Both the position numbers and the translations under genes were made by a program. Below are positions 1 through 6,223 of a DNA stretch of 6,423 nt, in pieces; the first letter of the stretch is position 1; every line of letters begins with the position of its first letter. The notes under the pieces were generated by a model, which saw only the letters and a list, made by a program, of their open reading frames with translations, was not told the origin of the DNA and did no database searches. The DNA comes from Pseudomonadota bacterium (GTDB lineage Bacteria > Pseudomonadota > Alphaproteobacteria > Acetobacterales > Acetobacteraceae), in contig JAEWCI010000233.1 in NCBI GenBank assembly GCA_023390705.1, positions 1 to 6,423 of the forward strand, given 5' to 3'.

Positions 1-34
1 CGTCGCCCCCCGGCAAGGGTGGGCGCCGGTGTCT
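1..34. other. Short sequence downstream of tsf
   Basis: These 34 bases follow the tsf stop and show no start codon or terminator that I can support. In many bacteria pyrH (UMP kinase) follows tsf in the same operon, and it may start just beyond the window. Confidence 0.4.
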
Positions 35-952
35 TCAGTGCTTGGTCAGGCCGGCCTGGGCAGCGACCTCGGCAGCGAAGTCGCCGGCCTGCTTCTCGAT
101 GCCCTCGCCGAGCTGGAAGCGGGCGAAGCCAACCAGCTTGGAGCCGGCCTTCTGCACCACCGCCTTCACCCGGCTCTCGCCGTCATGCACCCAGACCTGC
201 TCCAGCAGCACCACTTCCTCGTAGTATTTCCGGATACGGCCCTCGACCATCTTTTCGATGACCGCGGGCGGCTTGCCGGAAGCCTGGGCCTGTTCGGTCA
301 GCACCGCGCGCTCGCGCTCCAGCGCCGAAGGCTCGACAGCGGTAACGTCCAGCGCCTCGGGCCGGGCCGCGGCGACATGCATGCCGATCTGGCGGCCAAG
401 CGTCTCCAGCACCTCGGCCTCGCTCTGGCCTTCGAGCGCCACCAGCACACCGATCTTGCCGAGTCCGGGGCGGACGGCGTTGTGGACATAGCTCGCCACC
501 GTGCCGGCCTGCACCGTGAAGCGACGGGCGCGGCGGATCGCCATGTTCTCGCCGACCGTGGCGATCAGGTTGGTCAGCTCGTCCGCGACGCTGTGCCCGG
601 TGCCGGGATAGGTGGCGGCCTTCAGCTTCTCCACGTCGTCGCCGACCGAGAGCACCAGCCCCGCCACCTCGGCGACGAAGGCCTGGAACTTCTCGTTGCG
701 GGCAACGAAGTCGGTCTCGGCATTGACCTCGACCATGCCGCCCACGCCGGGACCGGTGGCGACGCCGACCAGGCCCTCGGCCGCGGTGCGGCCGGACTTC
801 TTAGCGGCGGCCGAAAGCCCCTTCTTCCGCAGCCAGTCGATGGCGGCTTCCATGTCGCCGCCGGATTCGGTCAGCGCCTTCTTGCAGTCCATCATGCCCG
901 CACCGGTCTTCTCGCGCAGGTCACGCACCAGAGCGGCTGTGATCTCGGCCAT
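35..952 (-). CDS. tsf: Translation elongation factor Ts (EF-Ts)
   Basis: EF-Ts is the cytoplasmic guanine-nucleotide exchange factor that releases GDP from EF-Tu so that it can bind GTP and the next aminoacyl-tRNA. The 305-residue product is close to the family length (E. coli 283; alphaproteobacterial forms slightly longer). The N-terminal UBA-like module (about residues 1-55) carries the typical LREKTGAGMMDCKKAL stretch. The core signature TDFVARN is at residues 80-86; in the family its Asp-Phe pair inserts into the EF-Tu nucleotide pocket. Later family blocks are MHVAAARPEAL (191-201) and GKPPAVIEKMVEGRIRKYYE (226-245). The ATG at 952 was chosen because it begins the conserved MAEITAALVRDLREKTG start and has a GGGGAGA ribosome site (961-967) 8 nt upstream. 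The longer open frame upstream is only an out-of-frame shadow of rpsB. It lies 25 nt after the rpsB stop, the classic rpsB-tsf operon. The frame is intact and ends in TGA. Confidence 0.98.
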   Translation of the reverse strand: MAEITAALVRDLREKTGAGMMDCKKALTESGGDMEAAIDWLRKKGLSAAAKKSGRTAAEGLVGVATGPGVGGMVEVNAETDFVARNEKFQAFVAEVAGLVLSVGDDVEKLKAATYPGTGHSVADELTNLIATVGENMAIRRARRFTVQAGTVASYVHNAVRPGLGKIGVLVALEGQSEAEVLETLGRQIGMHVAAARPEALDVTAVEPSALERERAVLTEQAQASGKPPAVIEKMVEGRIRKYYEEVVLLEQVWVHDGESRVKAVVQKAGSKLVGFARFQLGEGIEKQAGDFAAEVAAQAGLTKH

Positions 953-977
953 GGCTATGTTCTCCCCGATCCTGCGC

Positions 978-1829
978 TCAGACCTTGCCGGCCTGGTTGC
1001 CGTCGTCGCGGTTGCTCTGGACCATCGCCTCCAGCGACTCATGGTCCACGCCGACCGTCGGGCTGGCCTGCGCCGTCTCCAGGACCGGCTCCTCCTCCGG
1101 CAGTTCCTCGGCGGCGCCGATATCCACGCCGGAGGCCTGCAGGTCGGCGCTGATGCCGTCGAACACCGCACCGGCGACCAGGTCGCAGTAGAGATTGATG
1201 GCGCGGATCGCGTCGTCATTGCCGGGGATCGGGAAGGCGATGCCCGAGGGGTCGGAATTGCTGTCCACCACCGCGACCACCGGGATGCCGAGCTTGTTGG
1301 CCTCCTCGATCGCCAGCTTCTCCTTCACGACGTCGATGACGAAGAGGATGTCCGGCAGGCCGCCCATCTCGCGGATGCCGCCCAGCGCGCGGTCGAGCTT
1401 CTCCTTCTCCCGCGTCAGCATCAGGACTTCCTTCTTGGTGAGGCCCTGGATGTTGCCGGAAAGCTGCTCGTCCATCTGCTTCAGGCGCTTGATGGAGCCG
1501 GTGATGGTCTTCCAGTTGGTCAGCATGCCGCCGAGCCAACGATGGTTCACATAGTACTGGCCGCAGCGGGTGGCGCTTTCGGCCACATATTCGGCCGCCG
1601 CCTTCTTGGTGCCGACGAACAGCACGCGGCCGCCGGCCGCCACCACGTCGCGCACCGCGCGCAGGGCGCGCTCCAGCATCGGCACGGTCTGCTGCAGGTC
1701 CAGGATGTGGACCTGGTTGCGTACGCCGAAGATGTACGGCGCCATGCGCGGGTTCCAGCGCCGGGTGTGGTGGCCGAAATGCACGCCGGCTTCGAGGAGC
1801 TGGCGCAGGGAAACCTGGGGCATCGCCAT
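978..1829 (-). CDS. rpsB: 30S ribosomal protein S2
   Basis: S2 is a late-assembling small-subunit protein that binds 16S rRNA between head and body, and with S1 supports mRNA binding. The 283-residue product shows the family N-terminal block VSLRQLLEAGVHFGHHTRRW (residues 6-25), the WNPRMAPYIFGVRN stretch (25-38), NHRWLGGMLTNWKTI (95-109), and the second S2 signature PDILFVIDVVKEKLAIEEAN (159-178) followed by KLGIPVVAVVDSNSDP. About 45 residues beyond the core (from about 238) form a low-complexity tail that is acidic in its first part (EELPEEEP). E. coli S2 is 241 aa, and such extensions are common in alphaproteobacterial S2. There are two possible starts, Met1 (1829) and Met3 (1823). Met1 is preferred because the family usually begins MA-x-P and the ribosome site fits it. 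It is first in an operon with tsf and is preceded by a structured leader. Confidence 0.98.
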   Translation of the reverse strand: MAMPQVSLRQLLEAGVHFGHHTRRWNPRMAPYIFGVRNQVHILDLQQTVPMLERALRAVRDVVAAGGRVLFVGTKKAAAEYVAESATRCGQYYVNHRWLGGMLTNWKTITGSIKRLKQMDEQLSGNIQGLTKKEVLMLTREKEKLDRALGGIREMGGLPDILFVIDVVKEKLAIEEANKLGIPVVAVVDSNSDPSGIAFPIPGNDDAIRAINLYCDLVAGAVFDGISADLQASGVDIGAAEELPEEEPVLETAQASPTVGVDHESLEAMVQSNRDDGNQAGKV

Positions 1830-1973
1830 CGGGCGAGATCCTTCCGATCAGTCCGGTTGAGCCTCCGCGGTGCTCTCCCCGGAACCGGGGACCGGACCCT
1901 GCCGCCCTGGAGTGCCAGGGCCTGAAGGGCGCACCGCGTGCGGATTAGCCGGGCGGGGCCTGCCCCGTCCGGC
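1830..1973 (-). promoter_or_regulatory. Structured 5' leader of the rpsB-tsf transcript
   Basis: This stretch carries no supportable gene, but read on the minus strand it contains four consecutive inverted repeats. In transcript order they are: 1972-1949 (CCGG plus CGGGG arms around a short loop, one internal A/C mismatch); 1942-1930 (CGCAC/GTGCG, 3-nt loop); 1921-1904 (GCCCTGG/CCAGGGC, 4-nt loop, perfect 7 bp); and 1891-1876 (TCCCCGG/CCGGGGA, nearly continuous palindrome). None is followed by a T-run, so they do not look like terminators. In E. coli, S2 represses its own operon through the rpsB leader; a similar role here is inference. In GC-rich DNA some hairpins arise by chance, so only the presence of the repeats is certain. 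Confidence 0.5.
1839..1845 (-). promoter_or_regulatory. Ribosome binding site of rpsB
   Basis: The minus strand reads GGAAGGA here, 9 nt before the ATG at 1829. From the second in-frame ATG at 1823 the spacing would be 15 nt, which is too long, so this site decides the start of rpsB. Confidence 0.75.
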
Positions 1974-1979
1974 GGGCGC

Positions 1980-2008
1980 GATATGGCATGGGGGAAGGCG
2001 ATCGGCAA
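1980..2008 (-). promoter_or_regulatory. Candidate sigma-70-type promoter for rpsB-tsf
   Basis: The minus strand has TTGCCG at 2008-2003 as a -35 element, a 17-nt spacer, and CATATC at 1985-1980 as a -10 element. The matches are partial (4/6 and 3/6 to the E. coli consensus), but the spacing is ideal and this is the best pair I found in the gap. Transcription would start near 1973, just before the first leader hairpin. Confidence 0.4.
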
Positions 2009-2012
2009 GCCA

Positions 2013-2031
2013 CGCCGCAGGCGAGGCGGCG
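2013..2031 (-). other. Stem-loop between the lipoprotein gene and the rpsB promoter
   Basis: A perfect 6-bp inverted repeat, CGCCGC/GCGGCG around a 7-nt loop, lies about 85 nt after the lipoprotein stop and just upstream of the candidate rpsB -35. It has no T-run on the minus strand, so it is not a textbook intrinsic terminator. It could aid Rho-type termination or 3'-end stability, or be chance in GC-rich DNA. The remainder of the gap from 2032 to 2114 shows nothing I can name. Confidence 0.3.
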
Positions 2032-2114
2032 ATCACCCGCGGCGAAGCCACCAGGTGCGGCTCCTCGCCCCGGAAGTGCCTCGGCCCGTTACGGAAACCT
2101 GCTCCTGTCGCGGG

Positions 2115-2516
2115 TCAGCACCATCCATAGCCGCAGCGATAGGGCCGATACCCGTAGTATCTGGGACCGTAGTGGCGCGGACCCGACAGCGCCCCGCCGA
2201 GAACGGCGCCGCCCAGGAGGCCCGCGGCGCCAGCCGCCACGCCCGCCGTGAGGGCGTTGTTCTGGGCCGTGGTTGCTGCCTGCTGGTCGCGGACCGCGCG
2301 TTCGGCCGAAACCTGCTGCACAAGGGAATTCGCCTGAGCACAGGCGTCCTCACCCCGCTTGTCCCTTCCTCCCTGTGCGCTGCACTGCGCAACGAGGGAG
2401 TTGTAGATCCCTTCGGAGGCTGTAGGACCGGTGGGCATCGGCTGGCAGGCCGTAGTGAAAAGAAGTGCGGAAAGTCCTGCCCCAACAATGAAACGCGGCA
2501 TAATAGTCGTTTGCAT
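2115..2516 (-). CDS. Predicted small lipoprotein with glycine-zipper-like segment, function unknown
   Basis: I do not recognise this 133-residue protein as a named family. The N-terminus looks like a signal peptide: a short polar start with Arg8, a hydrophobic stretch (about 9-22), then FTTAC with Cys24. This fits the broad lipobox pattern, although Thr rather than Leu at -3 is weak, so export is firmer than lipidation. Residues 25-85 are polar and probably helical, with Cys45 and Cys59, which could form a disulfide. Residues 89-111 are a Gly/Ala/Leu-rich hydrophobic run with glycines spaced 3-4 apart, as in glycine-zipper outer-membrane or envelope proteins. The tail (112-133) is rich in Tyr, Gly, Arg and Pro with Cys128 and Cys133, ending GYGWC. 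The ATG at 2516 is preferred because GGGAAAA (2521-2527) precedes it; Met6 (2501) has no such site. The first codons are AT-richer than neighbouring genes. It sits between dnaE and rpsB and appears to be its own transcription unit. Confidence 0.75.
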   Translation of the reverse strand: MQTTIMPRFIVGAGLSALLFTTACQPMPTGPTASEGIYNSLVAQCSAQGGRDKRGEDACAQANSLVQQVSAERAVRDQQAATTAQNNALTAGVAAGAAGLLGGAVLGGALSGPRHYGPRYYGYRPYRCGYGWC

Positions 2517-2673
2517 ATTATTTTCCCGGCATCATGGTTGCGCGGAGCAGTCTAAATGCTTCCCGCGTTTGCCGGAGCCAGGATCCGTTGCGGCCTTCAA
2601 TGCTGTATTTCACGTATATGCGAGAACGAAACTATTGGTTTCACGGATGATTGCACGCCAATGACAACAGGCG

Positions 2674-2719
2674 AAAACCTCCGGGCTCCGTTGCATGAGG
2701 ACGCCCGTCCGGAACCCGG
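2674..2719 (-). terminator. Candidate intrinsic terminator after dnaE
   Basis: On the minus strand, CCGGGTTCCG (2719-2710) can pair with CGGAGCCCGG (2690-2681) over 10 bp with a single U/G wobble. The 19-nt loop itself holds a small GAC/GTC hairpin (2709-2700). Three nt after the stem comes TTTT (2677-2674). The T-run is short and offset and the loop is long, so efficiency is uncertain, but the position 31 nt after the dnaE stop fits. Confidence 0.45.
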
Positions 2720-2741
2720 CCTACCGGAAATCTCCGGAAGG
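2720..2741 (-). other. Second hairpin immediately after the dnaE stop
   Basis: The minus strand reads CCTTCCGG, a 6-nt loop, then CCGGTAGG. This gives seven pairs with one T/T mismatch, starting 8 nt after the dnaE stop codon. No T-run follows. It directly abuts the candidate terminator stem and may contribute to 3'-end structure. Confidence 0.35.
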
Positions 2742-2749
2742 AATCGGAC

Positions 2750-5700
2750 CTAGACCGGCTCCACTTCCGCCACCCCCGGCAACACCTTCATCGCCTGCAT
2801 CAACCGGGGCGAGACGTTGAAGCCACCGGGGAGCGCCATCTCCACCTCCTGCCCCGGCCCGGTGCGGGCCACCAGGATGACGCGGCCCTTGCCGCGCCCC
2901 TCCCGGCCGAGCAGGGCGCGGATCGGCTCCACCGCCTCGGTCCGCTCCAGCCAGAGCCGCATTCCCTGCCCCACCCCTTGGGCCGCCTTGTCCAGGCCCT
3001 CGACCTCGCTCGCGGTGAGCCGCAGTGCCTCGTTCTCCACCCGCGCCTCCACCGAGGCGAGGATCGCGGTTCCCTCCGCCAGCAAATCGCGCGAGCGGGA
3101 GAGCACTTCCGAGAAGCAGGTGATCTCGATGCTGCCGCTGGAGTCGGAAAGGCTGACCCAGGCCATGCGGCTGCCGGTGCGGGTGGTGCGCTCCTTGCTG
3201 CCGACCACCGTGCCGGCCAGCTTCAGCCGGGCGCTGCCGGCCTTGGCGCGCTCCGCCACCCGGGCGATGGGCGTGACGCCCAGCCGTTGCAGCACCGGCT
3301 TGTAGGTATCCAGCGGATGCGCCGAAAGGTGGAAGCCGACCGCCTCGGCCTCGTAGGAGAGCCTTTCGAGTTGTGGCCAGTCCGGGATGTCCGGCAGGCG
3401 CAACGGCTCCGGCGCCGCCTCGGCGCCGCCGAACAACCCGATCTGGTTGCTGCTGCGGTCCTCGGCGCTGGCCTGGGCGCGGCGCAGCACCACCTCTGCG
3501 CCCGCAACCAGGCGTGCGCGGTTCCGCTCCAGGCTGTCGAAGGCGCCGGCCTTGGCCAGATTCTCGATCTGCATCTTGTTCAGCAGCCTGGGGTCCACCC
3601 GCCGGGCGAAATCGGCGACTGAGGCGAAGGGGCCGCTGCGCTCGCGCTCCTTCACCAGGTCCTGCATGGCGCCGGCGCCGACGCGCTTCACCGCCGCCAG
3701 GGCGAAGCGAATGGCGCGCGTGCCATCCTCTTGCTCCTCCACCAGGAAGAAGGCGCCGCTGCGGTTGATATCCGGCGGCAGCACCGGGATGCCGAGGCGC
3801 GATGCCTCCTGCATATGGCCGGCCAGCTTCTCGGTCTTGTCCAGGTCGAGGGTCATGGATGCCGCGAGGAAGGCAACGGGGTGGTTCGCCTTCAGCCAGG
3901 CGGTCTGGTAGCTGACCAGCGCATAGGCCGCGGCATGCGACTTGTTGAAGCCGTAATCCGCGAATTTCTCCATCAGGTCGAAGATCTCGCCGGCCTTCTG
4001 CGGATCCACGCCGTTCTTCACCGCGCCTTCGCAGAAGATGACGCGCTGCTTCTCCATCTCCGACTTGATCTTCTTGCCCATGGCGCGGCGCAGCAGGTCG
4101 GCGCCGCCCAGGCTGTAGCCGGCCAGGTCCTGGCCGATCTGCATGACCTGTTCCTGATAGACCATGATGCCGTAGGTCTCGGCCAGGATGTGGTGGATCT
4201 TGGGGTGCGGGCTCTCCCAGGGCTCGCCATGCTTGCGCTGGCAATAGGCGGGGATGTTGGCCATGGGGCCGGGACGGTACAGCGCCACCGCGGCGACCAG
4301 GTCCTCGAAGCGGTCCACCTTCATCTGGCGCAGGCAGTCGCGCATGCCCTGGCCTTCGAACTGGAACACCCCGGCCGCGTCGCCCTTGCGCAGCATCTCG
4401 TAGGTCCTGGCATCGTCCAGCGGGATGCGGCTGATATCCACCTCGACGCCCTGGCTCTTCAGGATCGCCAGCGCCTGCTGGATCACCGTCAGCGTCTTCA
4501 GGCCGAGGAAGTCGAACTTCACCAGGCTCGCCTGCTCGACATACTTCATCGAGAACTGGGTGATCAGCATCTCGTTCCGAGGGTCGCGATAGAGCGGCAC
4601 GATCTCGATCAGCGGCTTGCGGCCGATGACCACGCCGGCGGCATGGGTGGAGGCGTTGCGGTACAGCCCCTCCACCTGGCCGGCGATCTCCAGCAGCCGC
4701 GCCACCTGCTCATCGCCATCGCGCATCTGCTGAAGGCGTGGTTCCTCGGCAATTGCCTGTTCCAGCGTAACGGGCTTGGCCGGGTTGAAGGGGATCAGGC
4801 TGGCGATCCTGTCCACTTGGCCATAGGGCATGCCCAATACGCGGCCGACATCGCGCACCGCCGCCTTGGCCTGCAATTTGCCGAAGGTGATGATCTGCGC
4901 CACGCGATCCGCGCCATATTCGCGGCGGACATAGTTGATGACCTCGTCGCGCCGGTCCTGGCAGAAATCGATATCGAAATCCGGCATCGAGACGCGTTCG
5001 GGGTGCAGGAAGCGCTCGAACAGCAGACCGAAGCGCAGGGGGTCGAGGTCGGTGATCTGCAGGGCCCAGGCGGCGACGCTGCCAGCGCCCGAACCGCGCC
5101 CCGGCCCCACCGGAATTCCCTGCTGCTTCGCCCATTGGATGAAGTCGGCGACGATGAGGAAGTAGCCGGAAAAGCCCATGGATTCGATGACGCCGAGCTC
5201 GTATTCCAGCCGCTTGTCGTAGATCTCACGCTTGGCGGTATCGGCGCCGATGGCGTCCAGCCGCGCATTGAGCCCGCGCCGCGCCATGTCGCGCACCGTT
5301 TCGGCTTCCGTCATGCCGGGCTGCACCTTGGGGCAGATCGGCAATTCGGGCTTCTTCGTCTCCGCCATCACCGCGCAGCGGCGGGCGATGGCCAGGGTGT
5401 TGTCGCAGGCTTCCGGCAGATCGGCGAAGAGCGCGCGCATGGCGGCGGAGGGCTTGAACCAGTGCTCCGGCGTGACGCGGCGGCGGTCCGGTTCGGCCAG
5501 CAGCCGGCCTTCGGCGATGCAGAGCAGCGCGTCATGCGCCAGGTACATCTCCGGCTTCGCGAAATAGACATCGTTCGCGGCGACAATGGGCAGACCGGCG
5601 GCATCGGCCAGGGCGAGCAGGCCGGGCTCCACCGCTTTTTCCACCGCCAGCCCGTGGCGATGCAACTCCACCACCAGCCGGTCCGGGAAGGCTTCCTTCA

Positions 5701-6190
5701 ACCGGTTTAGCAGATGCTCGGCCGGCTGGCGCCTGCCCTCGGCCAGCATCCGCGAGATCGGGCCGAGCGTGCCACCGGTAAGCAGGATCAGGCCCGCGGC
5801 ATGCTGCGCCAGGGTGTCGAAGCCGAGGCAAGGCCGTCCGGAGCCATCGGCGCCGAGGAAGGAAAGCGAGGAGAGGCGCTGGAGATTGTCCAGCCCCGTG
5901 GCGTCCATGGCCAGCGCCACCACCGGGTCCGGCGCCAGCCTTTCGGCTTCCGGCCTGTCGTCGCTGACGGTGCGGGAGAGCCAGAGCTGGCAGCCCATGA
6001 TGGGTTGCACCCCCTTCCCCGCCGCGCTCTGCGAGAATTCCAGCGCGCCGAAGAGGTTTGCCGTATCGGTCAGGGCCACGGCCGGCATGCCGGAATCCTT
6101 GGCCAGGGCCGGCAGCTTCTCCGCCTTGATGGCGCCTTCGGAGAGTGAATAGCTGGAATGGGCGTGGAGGTGGACGAAGGAGTCGCTCAT
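2750..6190 (-). CDS. dnaE: DNA polymerase III subunit alpha (replicative polymerase, DnaE1 type)
   Basis: This is the polymerising subunit of the replicative holoenzyme, working with the beta clamp, the epsilon proofreader and the tau clamp loader. The 1146-residue length is typical (E. coli 1160). An N-terminal PHP domain (about 5-220) starts FVHLHAHSSYSLSEG. The polymerase core contains GPGRGSGAGS (362-371), MPDFDIDFC (402-410) with the expected catalytic Asp406 and Asp408, and KFDFLGLKTLT (558-568) with the third catalytic Asp560. Further family blocks are YRPGPMANIPAYCQRKHG (638-655), GGADLLRRAMGKK (695-707) and FADYGFNKSHAAAYALVSYQ (743-762). A helix-hairpin-helix region lies near 830-880, a clamp-binding motif QIGLF at 916-920, and an OB-fold around 985-1050. 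The PHP site looks degenerate (Thr43, Gln68, Tyr209 at usual metal-ligand positions). The ATG at 6190 puts FVHLH at the family-typical distance from the start. It follows the upstream ATPase gene by 33 nt, suggesting co-transcription. The frame is intact and ends in TAG. Confidence 0.98.
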   Translation of the reverse strand: MSDSFVHLHAHSSYSLSEGAIKAEKLPALAKDSGMPAVALTDTANLFGALEFSQSAAGKGVQPIMGCQLWLSRTVSDDRPEAERLAPDPVVALAMDATGLDNLQRLSSLSFLGADGSGRPCLGFDTLAQHAAGLILLTGGTLGPISRMLAEGRRQPAEHLLNRLKEAFPDRLVVELHRHGLAVEKAVEPGLLALADAAGLPIVAANDVYFAKPEMYLAHDALLCIAEGRLLAEPDRRRVTPEHWFKPSAAMRALFADLPEACDNTLAIARRCAVMAETKKPELPICPKVQPGMTEAETVRDMARRGLNARLDAIGADTAKREIYDKRLEYELGVIESMGFSGYFLIVADFIQWAKQQGIPVGPGRGSGAGSVAAWALQITDLDPLRFGLLFERFLHPERVSMPDFDIDFCQDRRDEVINYVRREYGADRVAQIITFGKLQAKAAVRDVGRVLGMPYGQVDRIASLIPFNPAKPVTLEQAIAEEPRLQQMRDGDEQVARLLEIAGQVEGLYRNASTHAAGVVIGRKPLIEIVPLYRDPRNEMLITQFSMKYVEQASLVKFDFLGLKTLTVIQQALAILKSQGVEVDISRIPLDDARTYEMLRKGDAAGVFQFEGQGMRDCLRQMKVDRFEDLVAAVALYRPGPMANIPAYCQRKHGEPWESPHPKIHHILAETYGIMVYQEQVMQIGQDLAGYSLGGADLLRRAMGKKIKSEMEKQRVIFCEGAVKNGVDPQKAGEIFDLMEKFADYGFNKSHAAAYALVSYQTAWLKANHPVAFLAASMTLDLDKTEKLAGHMQEASRLGIPVLPPDINRSGAFFLVEEQEDGTRAIRFALAAVKRVGAGAMQDLVKERERSGPFASVADFARRVDPRLLNKMQIENLAKAGAFDSLERNRARLVAGAEVVLRRAQASAEDRSSNQIGLFGGAEAAPEPLRLPDIPDWPQLERLSYEAEAVGFHLSAHPLDTYKPVLQRLGVTPIARVAERAKAGSARLKLAGTVVGSKERTTRTGSRMAWVSLSDSSGSIEITCFSEVLSRSRDLLAEGTAILASVEARVENEALRLTASEVEGLDKAAQGVGQGMRLWLERTEAVEPIRALLGREGRGKGRVILVARTGPGQEVEMALPGGFNVSPRLMQAMKVLPGVAEVEPV

Positions 6191-6196
6191 CCCTTC
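6191..6196 (-). promoter_or_regulatory. Shine-Dalgarno-like sequence abutting the dnaE start
   Basis: The minus strand reads GAAGGG directly before the ATG at 6190, with no spacer, whereas 5-9 nt is usual. No alternative in-frame start codon fits better: upstream codons contain none, and the next Met is residue 35, inside the PHP domain. Confidence 0.4.
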
Positions 6197-6223
6197 AGCA
6201 TAGCACCGGCGGCGCGCTGATGC

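Larger units (their letters stand above)
2517..2749. other. Intergenic region between dnaE and the lipoprotein gene
   Basis: No gene is supportable here. The dnaE-proximal part holds the candidate terminator hairpins. The part nearest the lipoprotein gene (about 2585-2670) is clearly more AT-rich than the rest of the window, and is where its promoter should lie. A TTGTCA on the minus strand (2667-2662) resembles a -35 element, but no convincing -10 occurs at 16-18 nt, so I do not call a promoter. Confidence 0.5.

Noticed and set aside
953..1219. Extended N-terminus for EF-Ts
   Set aside because: The frame is open upstream of 952 only because it lies in an alternative frame of rpsB. The conserved EF-Ts start and ribosome site are at 952.
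612..1925. Long plus-strand open frame of 437 codons
   Set aside because: It runs antisense to rpsB and part of tsf, and its translation is low-complexity His/Ala/Gly/Leu/Asp-rich, typical of a high-GC shadow frame. The minus-strand genes are unmistakable.
1876..1972. Leader inverted repeats as transposon ends, REP elements or an operator
   Set aside because: The four repeats differ in sequence, no target-site duplication or transposase is nearby, and they lie neatly between the candidate promoter and ribosome site, so RNA structure is the simpler reading.
1938..2555. Plus-strand open frame of 205 codons across the lipoprotein gene and gap
   Set aside because: It is antisense to a gene with a credible signal peptide and has a basic, low-complexity translation without recognisable features.
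2585..2670. AT-rich segment as a replication origin, attachment site or tRNA remnant
   Set aside because: I see no repeated DnaA-box-like sequences, no cloverleaf, and no direct repeats. A promoter region for the lipoprotein gene explains it adequately.
2721..4244. Minus-strand open frame of 507 codons overlapping the dnaE 3' half
   Set aside because: It is a different frame of dnaE, with Gly/Arg/Pro/Ala-rich nonsense composition. The correct frame carries all polymerase motifs through to its stop at 2750.
3731..5710. Plus-strand open frame of 659 codons inside dnaE
   Set aside because: It is the antisense shadow of a conserved polymerase gene. The rich His/Gln/Leu/Ala composition arises from reading GC-rich codons backwards, and no domain is recognisable.
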